NCBI GenBank assembly: GCA_016782865.1
Contig: JADHXR010000060.1
Span: 1 to 41,472 of the forward strand
Reading direction: 5' to 3'
Source of the DNA: Phycisphaerae bacterium
Lineage (GTDB): Bacteria > Planctomycetota > Phycisphaerae > Sedimentisphaerales > Anaerobacaceae
DNA length: 41,472 nt
Made by a program: the position numbers and the translations under genes. Under the pieces are notes generated by a model. It did not search any database, was not told the DNA's origin, and saw only the letters and a list, made by a program, of their open reading frames with translations. Below are positions 1-8,335 of this stretch, one piece after another (position 1 is the first letter of the stretch; each line of letters begins with the position of its first letter).

Positions 1-148
1 GCAACGCGGCCGCGAGGTGGTCGGTGCGTTGGTCCAGAGATTCGTACGTCCAGCGCTGCTCGCCGCAGACGAGGGCCACCTTGTCGGGCAAGCGTCTCGC
101 CGATCGGCAAAGCCATTCGTGCACCAAGGTCGGATCGAACTCAAACAT
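1..148 (-). CDS. AMP-forming acyl-CoA/acyl-ACP ligase, N-terminal part (runs off the left edge)
   Basis: Reading the minus strand from the ATG at 148 gives 49 open codons to the window edge, beginning MFEFDPTLVHEWL and continuing with ARRLPDKVALVCGEQRWTYE and SLDQRTDHLAAAL. This is the classic opening of ANL-superfamily adenylating enzymes: an N-terminal helix, then 'P-D-K-x-A-L', then 'W-T-Y-x-x-L'. A GAGG motif lies 10 nt before the ATG. Family members activate a carboxylic acid as acyl-AMP and pass it to CoA or to a carrier protein. It is the last gene of the minus-strand locus visible here, after ACP, asnB and a NadE-like gene, so the likely acceptor is that ACP. Related ligases occur in exosortase-associated polysaccharide loci. 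The catalytic core lies outside the window, so the substrate cannot be judged. Confidence 0.8.
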   Translation of the reverse strand, partial: MFEFDPTLVHEWLCRSARRLPDKVALVCGEQRWTYESLDQRTDHLAAAL

Positions 149-318
149 CAATTCATGTCCTCAAATCGTCAAATACTTCCGCATTCTCGCTGCTAAGTAC
201 GTCACTAGTCTTCATTTTGCAGATATCAGAGCCTCCCACCTTCGGCCTGCCACATTCCAAACCTTCAGATCATCGCCGGCATGGTCAAGTCTGTGGGCAC
301 GCATCCGCCGTGATCGAG

Positions 319-1281
319 CTACTCAAGCGTCGGCGGCAACTGCCTGAGATGTTTTGTTGCCCTGTACTTGGCATTAAAATCTCGTACAGCCCTGTTCACC
401 TGCTCTTCAGTCAAATCCATGACTTCACACACTCGTTCTGTGGGAATGTCATGTTCCCACGCATATAGCAGAGGATCGAGCTTGGCATATGGGATCCTGA
501 AATAGAACTCCTCGTCGTTTACCTCAAAGCTCCATGTGTCCGGGCTCGGGGCCCTCTCTATAATTTCGCGAATTACTCCAAGGTATTCCGACAATTGATA
601 CACCTGGACTTTGTAGAGATGACTAAGAGGCTCGATATCCACTCCGCCGTCTCCGTATTTTACAAAGAACCCTTCTATGACTTCAGTCTTATTGGTTGTG
701 CCGCACACCATGTAGTTAGTCTTCTCTGCATAATAATAAAGATGCATCATCCTTGTTCTTTGCTTGGTGTCGGTGGCGGCTACAATCCCATTTAGCATCT
801 TCTTGTTGAGTCTCGTCGTCTTCACGTTGCCATTGCCGTCGTCGATCTTCAAGGTAAAGAAATTAAGAGAGTCTTTCGAGAGTAAATCGGCCGGAAGAGT
901 AATCTTCGACTTCGAGGCACTGTCATATTCGGGAAAAGAACCTCTTATCACGTCATCCCTCTTCTGATAAGTCCCGAAAGCTTCGAGCGTGGGTGTAATG
1001 TCAACCGTCTCAGTTTCTATGCCCAGCTCTTTGGCATGTTTCGTTGCGTATTCGGCGCTTATCGGACTGGACTCTTTCTCCGGGAGAATCAATCCAAACA
1101 CTTTGTCTTTACCCATCGCTCTAACGCAAAGCGCAGCACACAGGGCTGAATCGATGCCGCCGCTTAGCCCGACCACAATACCATCACGCTTGACCTCACG
1201 CACTTGCTGCACAATGAACGAGCAGATACGTTCGACCTCGCTCCTGCAGTCAAGCTTAAGAATGTCCTTGTGAAAATCCAT
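319..1281 (-). CDS. nadE: NAD+ synthase-like ammonia-dependent ATP pyrophosphatase (NadE family)
   Basis: The N-type ATP-pyrophosphatase P-loop is clear (VVGLSGGIDSALCAALC), followed by RTRMMHLYYYAE, GTTNKTEVIEGFFVKYGDGG and DIEPLSHLYK, all NadE signatures. There is no nitrilase domain, so free or channelled ammonia is the expected donor. The start is the ATG at 1281, not the in-frame TTG at 1293: GGAG lies 6 nt upstream of the ATG. The length (320 aa) exceeds the usual 245-275 aa of bacterial ammonia-type NadE because of an insert before the RTRM helix and a changed loop after SPDTW (NDEEFYFRIPY instead of the TDEDELG-type loop). It follows asnB in the ACP/amidotransferase module. It may be a housekeeping NAD synthase, but context and divergence suggest an amide-forming paralogue serving the polysaccharide. 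That reassignment is inference. Confidence 0.8.
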   Translation of the reverse strand: MDFHKDILKLDCRSEVERICSFIVQQVREVKRDGIVVGLSGGIDSALCAALCVRAMGKDKVFGLILPEKESSPISAEYATKHAKELGIETETVDITPTLEAFGTYQKRDDVIRGSFPEYDSASKSKITLPADLLSKDSLNFFTLKIDDGNGNVKTTRLNKKMLNGIVAATDTKQRTRMMHLYYYAEKTNYMVCGTTNKTEVIEGFFVKYGDGGVDIEPLSHLYKVQVYQLSEYLGVIREIIERAPSPDTWSFEVNDEEFYFRIPYAKLDPLLYAWEHDIPTERVCEVMDLTEEQVNRAVRDFNAKYRATKHLRQLPPTLE

Positions 1282-1344
1282 CGCAATCTCCAAAACACAG
1301 AATATGGTTTCAATTCTCAGACTACGCCCGGCGACCGCCAGCCG

Positions 1345-3339
1345 TCAGTTTGTGGCTTTTAGAGCCTCAGACCTCCTATCCACAACAAGATCGGGAGAAA
1401 TAGAGTTAGCAGGCCCTGGGGAAAAGTCCCGGATAAACTGGCGATGAACAAGTTGAGAGGACAGAACACCCATGAGGGCCATGCTGTCGATCTCACCCAG
1501 GCTTTCCACTGCTTGAGCTTTTCGCAACAGCCTTGTTACTTTTCCTGCATCAAACAGACCTGCTGTCTTCAGCGCCTCCTCTGACAACACCTCTCGCACA
1601 TATCCGGCAGCCTTATTATTGACTAGGCTTCGTCTAATGGGTGCGCGATACGGATTCTTCGGGCGCGATGTGACTTCATGAGGCAGAATCCCCTCAAAAG
1701 ATCTCTTCAGAATGTGCTTTTCGTGCAAGCCCAATATCTTCCACTTGGAAGGCACGCGCGCCATGAAATCTACTATACGGGGATCCAGAAACGGCAACCT
1801 GATCTCAACGGAATTGGCCATTGCCATCCTGTCCCCTTGCGATGACAGAAGATAATTGCTCAGGAAGATCGTCATCTCCAGATACTGTGCTTTCGAGAAA
1901 TCATCGGCCTGCTCGTAATCCGCCGGAAGGCTTTGCCTGACCTGCTCATAGCCATCATATTGCCCGATAGCTTTGCTTAGCTCCTGCGAAAAGAACGCTT
2001 TGGTTCTGCTTGTATTCTCCCATCTGATAAAGTGCGAGAAGATCGGATCGTCCGTGCGGTCAAGCCCCTTGGCAAAGAAAGATCGCAACGTGCGTTTCAA
2101 CCTCGGGTTGTTGAATATATACGGATAAAGCTGGCCTATCAACTCAGGCCGACTCCGCGAGTCCGGGTACCTGGCCCAGAACCTTCTGACCTTGGCCTCC
2201 CGAAAGATATTGTAGCCGCCAAAAACCTCATCCGCCCCCTCACCGGTAAGCACTACCTTATAGCCACTCTTGCGCACAATCTCGGAGAGTAGGTACAGCG
2301 GAACCGGCGCCGTTCTCAACAGTGGCTTTTCACAATGCCATAAGCAGTCCGGCAGTGAAGCTCCGATCTTCTCGCTCGTCGCCCGAAGATCGGTATGATT
2401 GACGTTCAGATGCGAAACCATTCTTCTCTGATGCTCACCCTCATCAAATTCATCACCATCGAAACGTATCCCAAAAGTCCTGACATCGCTATCGAAGTTC
2501 TTCACGACCAGAGCGGTAGTTCCCGAGGAATCAAGCCCACCGCTGAGGTAGCAGCCAACGGGCACATCGGCCCGCAGCCGAATCCGGACAGCATCCTCCA
2601 ACAACTCGCGGACTCGTTGGCAAACCTCCTGCGGGCCCAAAGCGTGTTGCTCGCGGCGCCCGAATAACGGAATGTCCCAGTACTTCTTGAAAGTAACCTT
2701 GCCGTCGGAAATCTTTGAATAATGGCCTGGGGGCAATTCATACACATCTTTGAATACTGTCCGTGGAGTCAAGGTCGTCCAGAACGTGAATACCTGGTCC
2801 ATAGCCACCGGGTCAATTTCACGTGTGATATTCTTGTTCGTGAAAATCGACTTGATCTCAGAACCGAAGATCATGGTATTGTCAGCAATCGTATAGTATA
2901 ATGGCCTGATGCCGAACCTGTCCCGCGCCAGAAACAGTTCCTTCTTCTTCGCGTCCCAGATCGCCATGGCAAACTGGCCGTTCAACTGGGTCAGACAACC
3001 GGGTCCTTCTTCTTCGTAGAGATGGAGCACTACCTCGGTGTCGGAGGTTGTACGAAAACGATGTCCCTTCCGCTCCAGGGCCTGCCTCAATTCGACGTAG
3101 TTGAAGACCTCGCCATTGTAGACGATCCACAGGGTCTTGTCTTCGTTGTGGATCGGCTGGACACCCGACGACAGATCGATGATACTCAGCCGAGCATGGC
3201 CCAGGCCCACGCGATCATCGAGGTAGAGGCCGGTTTCATCCGGCCCGCGATGGCCGAGAACACCTATCATACTTCTTATGGCACTCAGGGAAACACCACC
3301 CGGACCATCAATATGGCAAATACCAGCTATTCCGCACAT
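1345..3339 (-). CDS. asnB: Glutamine-hydrolysing asparagine synthetase-type amidotransferase
   Basis: The start is fixed by chemistry. The ATG at 3339 gives MCGIAGICHI, with the class-II glutaminase nucleophile Cys2; the longer in-frame extension would bury it. The glutaminase domain (about residues 2-200) shows HRGPDE, RLSIIDLSSG and FGIRPLYY. The synthetase domain has the PP-loop YLSGGLDSSG near residue 265 and TGEGADEVFGGYNIF. At about 664 aa it is longer than E. coli AsnB (about 554 aa) and close to the amidotransferases of exosortase/PEP-CTERM polysaccharide loci. It moves glutamine nitrogen to an adenylated carboxylate. In a locus with WlbA/B/C-like genes, a hexuronate or an ACP-bound acid is a more likely substrate than free aspartate; this is inferred from context. 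It lies 41 nt after the ACP gene. Confidence 0.9.
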   Translation of the reverse strand: MCGIAGICHIDGPGGVSLSAIRSMIGVLGHRGPDETGLYLDDRVGLGHARLSIIDLSSGVQPIHNEDKTLWIVYNGEVFNYVELRQALERKGHRFRTTSDTEVVLHLYEEEGPGCLTQLNGQFAMAIWDAKKKELFLARDRFGIRPLYYTIADNTMIFGSEIKSIFTNKNITREIDPVAMDQVFTFWTTLTPRTVFKDVYELPPGHYSKISDGKVTFKKYWDIPLFGRREQHALGPQEVCQRVRELLEDAVRIRLRADVPVGCYLSGGLDSSGTTALVVKNFDSDVRTFGIRFDGDEFDEGEHQRRMVSHLNVNHTDLRATSEKIGASLPDCLWHCEKPLLRTAPVPLYLLSEIVRKSGYKVVLTGEGADEVFGGYNIFREAKVRRFWARYPDSRSRPELIGQLYPYIFNNPRLKRTLRSFFAKGLDRTDDPIFSHFIRWENTSRTKAFFSQELSKAIGQYDGYEQVRQSLPADYEQADDFSKAQYLEMTIFLSNYLLSSQGDRMAMANSVEIRLPFLDPRIVDFMARVPSKWKILGLHEKHILKRSFEGILPHEVTSRPKNPYRAPIRRSLVNNKAAGYVREVLSEEALKTAGLFDAGKVTRLLRKAQAVESLGEIDSMALMGVLSSQLVHRQFIRDFSPGPANSISPDLVVDRRSEALKATN

Positions 3340-3380
3340 GATAAGATCAAAAAGTCGTGGCAGCAAGCCTCCCGGAAATC

Positions 3381-3644
3381 CTATGCTTCCGCGGCGGAGC
3401 TTCCGTTAAGTTTGCGATCTATAAAGCCAGCGATACTCCGCAGGCTGTCCATATTCTCCGGGACAAGCTCGTGGTCCTCGACACTTATGCCAAATGTCTC
3501 CTCGAGGAAGAACAGCAACTCCAGGATCCCTGTGGAATCGATTATGCCCTCTTCCATAAATGACACATCCTCCCGGAGCGACTCGCCATCTCCGAAAAGA
3601 AAATTCTCAACTACGTACTCTCTAACTTTAGAAACAGTGTCCAT
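3381..3644 (-). CDS. Acyl carrier protein
   Basis: This small acidic protein of 87 aa has the phosphopantetheine attachment signature GIIDSTGILELLFFLEE: D-S, then a hydrophobic recognition helix. The serine should carry 4'-phosphopantetheine. The start is the ATG at 3644, because GGAGG sits 5 nt upstream; the ATG at 3656 overlaps that ribosome site. It differs from fatty-acid ACP (usually DSLD), as specialised ACPs of secondary pathways do. It stands directly before asnB, the NadE-like gene and the acyl ligase, so it probably carries an activated acid that is amidated or transferred during polysaccharide or lipid-carrier modification. The cargo is unknown. Confidence 0.85.
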   Translation of the reverse strand: MDTVSKVREYVVENFLFGDGESLREDVSFMEEGIIDSTGILELLFFLEETFGISVEDHELVPENMDSLRSIAGFIDRKLNGSSAAEA

Positions 3645-3737
3645 TTTGTCCTCCATTCAATATTGTTTTCATCTCCTGCCTTGCAGATAAAGACCAACAA
3701 TCAAATCAGGCTGGAAATCGTAATCATAATAAACCTA

Positions 3738-4886
3738 TTATCGATATTTTCCTATAATATCGATCAAAATCTTTGAGGAATCTCCCTTTCCATATTCTTC
3801 TATCATTTCTTTCTCTGCGGATAAAGACTGAGCACACTTACAAATAAGCTTCGTATCGCTTCCCACAAGATGATTCCAGCCGGCCTCTACCGTTTCGGTC
3901 CATTCGGTCTCTTCGCGTAGAGTCACACAGGGGATGCTATGGAAGTAGGCTTCTTTTTGGATCCCGCCAGAATCAGTGAGAATCATTTTGGCATGTTTTT
4001 CCAGCATGACCATATCCAGAAAAGATACGGGGCAGATGAGTCGTAAGTATTTATTTTTTGTGGCGACGCCTGCATCACCAACATTATGCTTGTCTACTAT
4101 AGATGCCAGATGATTCCGAAGCAGGGCAGCCCTTGTGCGGGGATGAAGGGGCAATATAACGAGACATTCTTTCGTTGCAATTTGATTGAATGCTTCGAAT
4201 ATGCCAATGAGCCGTTTAGGATCATCTGTGTTTTCCGCACGGTGAACAGTTGCCAAGTAATAGAAATCAGGTGACAATTGTAATTGCGTCAGGATGTCAG
4301 ACTGTTGTTCTGCAATGCCGCCAAACAATAGAGCCGCATCGTACATGACGTCCCCTACATGATGAATTCCTTTATTGATGCCTTCGTTTTTGACGTTTTT
4401 CACTGCGGTTGTTGTCGGACAAAAAAGTAGTGACGAGACGTGATCCGTTAGAATACGATTGATTTCTTCCGGCATTTTCTTATTAAACGAACGTAAGCCT
4501 GCTTCAACATGAGCCACGGGGATATGGAGCTTGGAAGCGGCTAATGCACCTGCCAGTGTCGAGTTGGTATCACCATAGACTAATACCCAATCCGGCCTTT
4601 CTTCAAGAATAACCCTTTCGATACCCGACAGCATTTGACCGGTTGTATGACCATGCGTCCCGGAACCCACTTCAAGATTATACTTGGGCTTTGGAATCTT
4701 CATTTGATCGAAGAACACCTGACTCATCATTTTGTCATAGTGTTGACCGGTATGCAAGATCACTTCCTGTATCTCATCATTTTCCAGGATAGCTTTGCTA
4801 ACTACTGCCGCCTTGATGAATTGCGGTCTGGCGCCGACAACAGAGAGTATCTTCAGGTGTTTTCCGGCATTCATCCTTTTATCCAT
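3738..4886 (-). CDS. wecB: Non-hydrolysing UDP-sugar 2-epimerase (WecB/WbpI-WlbD family)
   Basis: The family features are VVGARPQFIKAAVVSKAI, ILHTGQHYDKMMS, YGDTNSTLAGALAA, HVEAGLRSFNKKMPEEINR, TVHRAENTD, LTDSGGIQKEAYF and TLREETEWTETVEAG. The 382-aa length is typical. Family enzymes invert C2 of UDP-GlcNAc or of UDP-GlcNAc derivatives. The variant motifs (G-A-R-P-Q-F-I-K, RSFNKKMPEEINR) resemble WbpI/WlbD, which act on UDP-2,3-diacetamido-glucuronate, more than E. coli WecB (GTRPEAIK). WlbA/B/C-like genes upstream in the same locus support the diacetamido substrate, while the adjacent WecG/TagA-type transferase fits ManNAc. It starts 24 nt after the WecG-type gene; the ribosome site is weak. 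Confidence 0.9.
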   Translation of the reverse strand: MDKRMNAGKHLKILSVVGARPQFIKAAVVSKAILENDEIQEVILHTGQHYDKMMSQVFFDQMKIPKPKYNLEVGSGTHGHTTGQMLSGIERVILEERPDWVLVYGDTNSTLAGALAASKLHIPVAHVEAGLRSFNKKMPEEINRILTDHVSSLLFCPTTTAVKNVKNEGINKGIHHVGDVMYDAALLFGGIAEQQSDILTQLQLSPDFYYLATVHRAENTDDPKRLIGIFEAFNQIATKECLVILPLHPRTRAALLRNHLASIVDKHNVGDAGVATKNKYLRLICPVSFLDMVMLEKHAKMILTDSGGIQKEAYFHSIPCVTLREETEWTETVEAGWNHLVGSDTKLICKCAQSLSAEKEMIEEYGKGDSSKILIDIIGKYR

Positions 4887-4910
4887 CCGTTACCCAAGTT
4901 GACTGAATCG

Positions 4911-5684
4911 TTACGCTTTGCAAGGAATAAGCTTTCTCAGCAGCCATCTGGTCCATTCCTTGAAAAGGAGTATGAGAAAAAGCGTATTGGTGGTCAGGTA
5001 GCGCTTCCACATATAACCGGGGTCTTGACATAATCGGTAGAACCATTCCATTCCAATATTCTGCATCCATTTGGGCGCTCTTTTCTGTTTTCCTGCAATT
5101 ATGTTAAAAGCACCTCCAACCCCGACGGCGAACTTGCATTCCAACTGATCACGTAATTCATATAGCATGTATTCCTTAGCTGGTGTGCCTAAGGCAATAA
5201 ATAGTATGTCTGTATTCAACTCATTTATCCGTTTGACAATATCAGATAACTCCAACGGATCGAAAAAGCCATTTCTCCATCCCACAATATTCAAATTGTA
5301 TTTGCCTTGATAATGACTGACTACTGCTTGTACCACTTCCTCAGTGGCTCCAAGAAAGTAATAATTGTACTCTGGATGGCGTTTCGCCAAGCCATCCATA
5401 TAATCCAATCCTCCCATCCGTTTCGTTTTCTTACCAGATAGCAATTGTGCAATCACTTTTATTGGCATACCATCAGCATTTACCAAGTCTGCTTCGTTAA
5501 TGCTTCTTAAAAGTCTATTATCTTTTTGAGCATAAACCAGCTTTGCCACATTGACTGAGATTTGGTAATGGTATTTGCCTGAATCCACATATTCTTCAAC
5601 CTTTCGGAATACTGCTTCCTCACTTTGGGCCTGAAGTTTGACCTGTGCAAATTCAAATGCGATTTTCTTTGATCTGTTCAACAT
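4911..5684 (-). CDS. WecG/TagA/CpsF-family glycosyltransferase
   Basis: The GT26 fold signatures are present: ISVNVAKLVYAQKD, EADLVNADGMPIK, YYFLGATEEVV, IVGWRNGFFDP, DILFIALGTPAKEYML, VGVGGAFNIIAGKQKRAPKW and GMEWFYRLCQDP. Members add ManNAc, ManNAcA or glucosyl residues to undecaprenyl-linked acceptors at the inner membrane face; the C-terminal basic hydrophobic tail fits membrane association. The ATG at 5684 is chosen because the encoded N-terminus (MLNRSKKIAFEF) matches the family's usual start. The gene begins inside the upstream deacetylase, a 32-nt overlap in another frame, implying translational coupling. The next gene is a UDP-sugar 2-epimerase, so a manno-configured amino sugar is the likely donor. 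Confidence 0.88.
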   Translation of the reverse strand: MLNRSKKIAFEFAQVKLQAQSEEAVFRKVEEYVDSGKYHYQISVNVAKLVYAQKDNRLLRSINEADLVNADGMPIKVIAQLLSGKKTKRMGGLDYMDGLAKRHPEYNYYFLGATEEVVQAVVSHYQGKYNLNIVGWRNGFFDPLELSDIVKRINELNTDILFIALGTPAKEYMLYELRDQLECKFAVGVGGAFNIIAGKQKRAPKWMQNIGMEWFYRLCQDPGYMWKRYLTTNTLFLILLFKEWTRWLLRKLIPCKA

Positions 5685-6498
5685 ATTGATCCACATTAAA
5701 GAAGGTTGCTTTTCTGTCTTGGCATTCTCTGATGATTTTGAAATACAGGTCTCCATATCCTGGAAATTCCTTCTCATTGAAAGTCCGCTGATGCCAATTA
5801 ATAACCAGACACGCCTTATTAGTTTCTGCTTCCACGATCACCTCCATTGCGGCCTTCCAAGGATCGGGCTTGGCCATCAGACAAAAATCCATAAGCGCCA
5901 AAGGTACTATCGGATAGTCCTCAATTTGCTTGGCATAAAAGGCATGGTATTTTTTTTCCTTAAACCCAACATCATTTGTGTAACCGTAGGAAGCATCATA
6001 CTTAAACCCAGCAGCTTTCTGCAATCTCCATGTTTGGTCATTTAGATTCAGAAAATGCTGTCGAATTCCATTCACTGAATGTCCAAGTATCTGCTCCAAG
6101 ACTTTTTTTTCTTCTAATAACAAGTTCTCATTTTTGTAAGAATTAAAAGAACCATGCACACCAACCCCCCACCCGCTCGCATCCAGATATCTTATAGATT
6201 CTTGAATCCTTCTATCAAGAATATTGTAACGACCGATTGAAAACCGCCAATTAGGAGGATAGAAAAGCCTAAATGGTAATGTTTCATTAAGAAAATAGAA
6301 AGTGGAAGTTACCCCTAATTTCTCTTCCTCCTCCACCAATTGCTCCAGGCACCAGTAATTATCCTTCAGAAATATAGACTTTATTTGATAAGCAGCTAAG
6401 GTCAATTTACCCTGGAGTATGTATTTGACAAAATGTGAAAAATACTGATGGGTCTTATACAGATGATCTACATCATGACTAAGGCATACATAGAACAT
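5653..6498 (-). CDS. Polysaccharide deacetylase-like protein (NodB-type fold)
   Basis: The protein opens with CLSHDVDHLY, the S/F-H-D-V-D metal-binding motif of carbohydrate esterase 4-type enzymes. A histidine motif, GVGVHGSFNSY, and the late strand ACLVINWHQRTFNE complete a NodB-like barrel. There is no signal peptide, so it is probably cytoplasmic, or substrates reach it on a lipid carrier. CE4 enzymes remove N- or O-acetyl groups from glycans. The 281-aa length is normal. It lies 55 nt after another, divergent deacetylase-like gene and overlaps the downstream WecG-type gene. The stretch is visibly richer in A+T than the flanks. The family is clear; the substrate is not. Confidence 0.8.
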   Translation of the reverse strand: MFYVCLSHDVDHLYKTHQYFSHFVKYILQGKLTLAAYQIKSIFLKDNYWCLEQLVEEEEKLGVTSTFYFLNETLPFRLFYPPNWRFSIGRYNILDRRIQESIRYLDASGWGVGVHGSFNSYKNENLLLEEKKVLEQILGHSVNGIRQHFLNLNDQTWRLQKAAGFKYDASYGYTNDVGFKEKKYHAFYAKQIEDYPIVPLALMDFCLMAKPDPWKAAMEVIVEAETNKACLVINWHQRTFNEKEFPGYGDLYFKIIRECQDRKATFFNVDQYVEQIKENRI

Positions 6499-6553
6499 TC
6501 TATCTATTTGTACGGAGACCTGCCAAGAAAGGAGTTAAATTATATATCGCATA

Positions 6554-7567
6554 TTATGTGCTCGATAGAATCGACTGAACACCTTGATAAGTCATGAAGT
6601 TGTTTTGGCTAGCTTGTTCCGTCAAGAATTCATCTAACTTACCTAATGAATACGGGGTCAACGCCTTTGGATGCCCCATAATGACAAAGAATTCCTTCCT
6701 TCGGTCTTTGTATTTTCTCTTGTAATGCAGATAGGCTTCTTTAAGAAATGATGCCTTGTAACCGTCAAGTGAAACCGGGGTATATGTGGCACAGAGCAAC
6801 TTTTGTGCAAGGAATTTTTTGGGAGGGTATATCGCTCGGCCGTCACCATATTGAATCGTTGATTTTCCACCCAGCACCTTAAACCAAGCCAAATCCCAAT
6901 AAAGCCTGGGCCCCATCCGCAAACTGGAAATCGGTATTTCTGCAAAATAACCGCTTTTGTCTTGTCTTAACGGATCATCGCTGAATCTCCAATGGGTTTC
7001 TTTGGGGGAATTCCGAAAATCATAAGAGTGTGTACCGGAGGCGTTTCTTCCCCCCAAATATACTGTACTGTCCAGCCATATCTCATTTGTTTTCAGGCAA
7101 TCTTTTATGTGCTCAAATGGTTGGATACACCAACCACCTGCTCTATAGGCCATGACATTATTACTCAGTGACCGAAGTGCTCCCACATATCTCGTTACAA
7201 TTTCGTGTATCGAGGTAACAGGAAAGTCACTAATCTTGTAGCGGGCAGTATCAATCATCCATTTATTGTCCTTGAGATAACTGTCTTCCCAATGCGGATG
7301 AACGTGCAGTTGCAGATCATGTCCGTACTTCTGAAGATCATTTAACTGAGAGGCAACCAAATCATATTGGCTACTTGCATATAAAGACTTAGAACGATAT
7401 TCTTGAAGTCTAGATACATAACCAGCATCAACAAAAAGCGACAAGGGAATATTCCATTTATTGACAATTTTCAAGGTTTCCTTTATCGGCACGATCATAC
7501 ATTGTTCTACGGTGCCGGGATCCCCACCAAAGAATAGCTCATAATCAAGAGAAATGATAATATTCAT
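6554..7567 (-). CDS. Second polysaccharide deacetylase-like protein
   Basis: The start is placed at the ATG at 7567 (MNIIISLDYELFFGG), where homology to NodB-type folds should begin; the 24-residue upstream extension has no family character. The acidic first motif (SLDYELFF), the histidine motif HDLQLHVHPHWEDS, the RAGGW motif and a late GHPKALTPYSL segment support a metal-dependent deacetylase-like barrel of about 337 aa. It resembles proteins annotated as WalW or deacetylase-like in sugar-locus clusters. It is only remotely similar to the next gene, so this is not a recent tandem duplication. The role is probably deacetylation of a polysaccharide or lipid-linked precursor; it could also be a non-enzymatic NodB-fold protein. 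Confidence 0.7.
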   Translation of the reverse strand: MNIIISLDYELFFGGDPGTVEQCMIVPIKETLKIVNKWNIPLSLFVDAGYVSRLQEYRSKSLYASSQYDLVASQLNDLQKYGHDLQLHVHPHWEDSYLKDNKWMIDTARYKISDFPVTSIHEIVTRYVGALRSLSNNVMAYRAGGWCIQPFEHIKDCLKTNEIWLDSTVYLGGRNASGTHSYDFRNSPKETHWRFSDDPLRQDKSGYFAEIPISSLRMGPRLYWDLAWFKVLGGKSTIQYGDGRAIYPPKKFLAQKLLCATYTPVSLDGYKASFLKEAYLHYKRKYKDRRKEFFVIMGHPKALTPYSLGKLDEFLTEQASQNNFMTYQGVQSILSST

Positions 7568-7654
7568 GTCTAAGTAGAAACACCAGCGAAAGGCTACAAA
7601 GGCTACAGCAGAGAATCCTTTTTCACTTGGAAAGTGCACGCAGGAAGCAAAGCT

Positions 7655-8302
7655 TCACAGACGCTGAGCATGCACATCAGGCTTAGCACCGGCCAGACTC
7701 CATGCCTTATTGGTGATAGAAGTCAGATTCCGGGCAGGATTGCCTCCCACGAACGCCCCCTCGGGAATATCTTTGGTGACCACTGATCCTGCACTGACAA
7801 CCGCATTATCCCCTATCTTTACACCAAAAAGAACGATGGTACCGGTCGTCAACCGCACGTTATTTCCAATAACAGTTTTTGGTTTTCGCTCATCAATGTC
7901 TAAGATAGGATGGTGAGGCCCAAGTATCTTGACACAGGGTCCGGTCCGAGTATCGTCACCAACCTCAAGGGGACCCATTACAATATTAAAGACACCAAAC
8001 CCGCAATTCTTCCCCACGACAACATCGCCCAGTTGGATATTCAATATATTGTACGATTCAAAAAAACTGCGATCGCCAATATAAGCACGATACGGTGCAT
8101 CTCTGTCGCATCTGAAGTGATCTCCGAATTCAACGAATCTCCCTTTCTTGATATTCATACAGCGATCATATCGGCGTTTCGTCCCCCAATATATTCTTTT
8201 GGTAAGGGCCTTGACGATACTTGGCGTAAACCGCTCTATGGCCCTGTACTTAGGAGTCGGCTCAACAGGTTTGTACAGGCCACCGTATTCTTCTTCTGCC
8301 AT
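7655..8302 (-). CDS. Left-handed beta-helix (hexapeptide) acetyltransferase
   Basis: Repeated hexapeptide turns are visible from about residue 65 to 190: IQLGDVVVGKNCGFG, VIGNNVRLTTGTIVLFG, VKIGDNAVVSAGSVV and TKDIPEGAFVGGNPARNL. The last element is the standard closing motif of CatB/Maa-type O- or N-acetyltransferases. A conserved His (GPHHPI) could be the catalytic base. AGGAG lies 9 nt before the ATG at 8302, so the start is well supported. Such enzymes transfer acetyl from acetyl-CoA to a sugar hydroxyl or amine in the cytoplasm. It follows the heparinase-type gene by 33 nt in the same operon, consistent with O-acetylation of the repeat unit. Confidence 0.85.
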   Translation of the reverse strand: MAEEEYGGLYKPVEPTPKYRAIERFTPSIVKALTKRIYWGTKRRYDRCMNIKKGRFVEFGDHFRCDRDAPYRAYIGDRSFFESYNILNIQLGDVVVGKNCGFGVFNIVMGPLEVGDDTRTGPCVKILGPHHPILDIDERKPKTVIGNNVRLTTGTIVLFGVKIGDNAVVSAGSVVTKDIPEGAFVGGNPARNLTSITNKAWSLAGAKPDVHAQRL

Positions 8303-8335
8303 GTTCTTCTTCTCCTGCCTTTGTTCTACCCAAAT

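Noticed and set aside
3022..3690. 222-codon plus-strand frame
   Set aside because: Antisense to asnB and ACP, which have complete family motifs.
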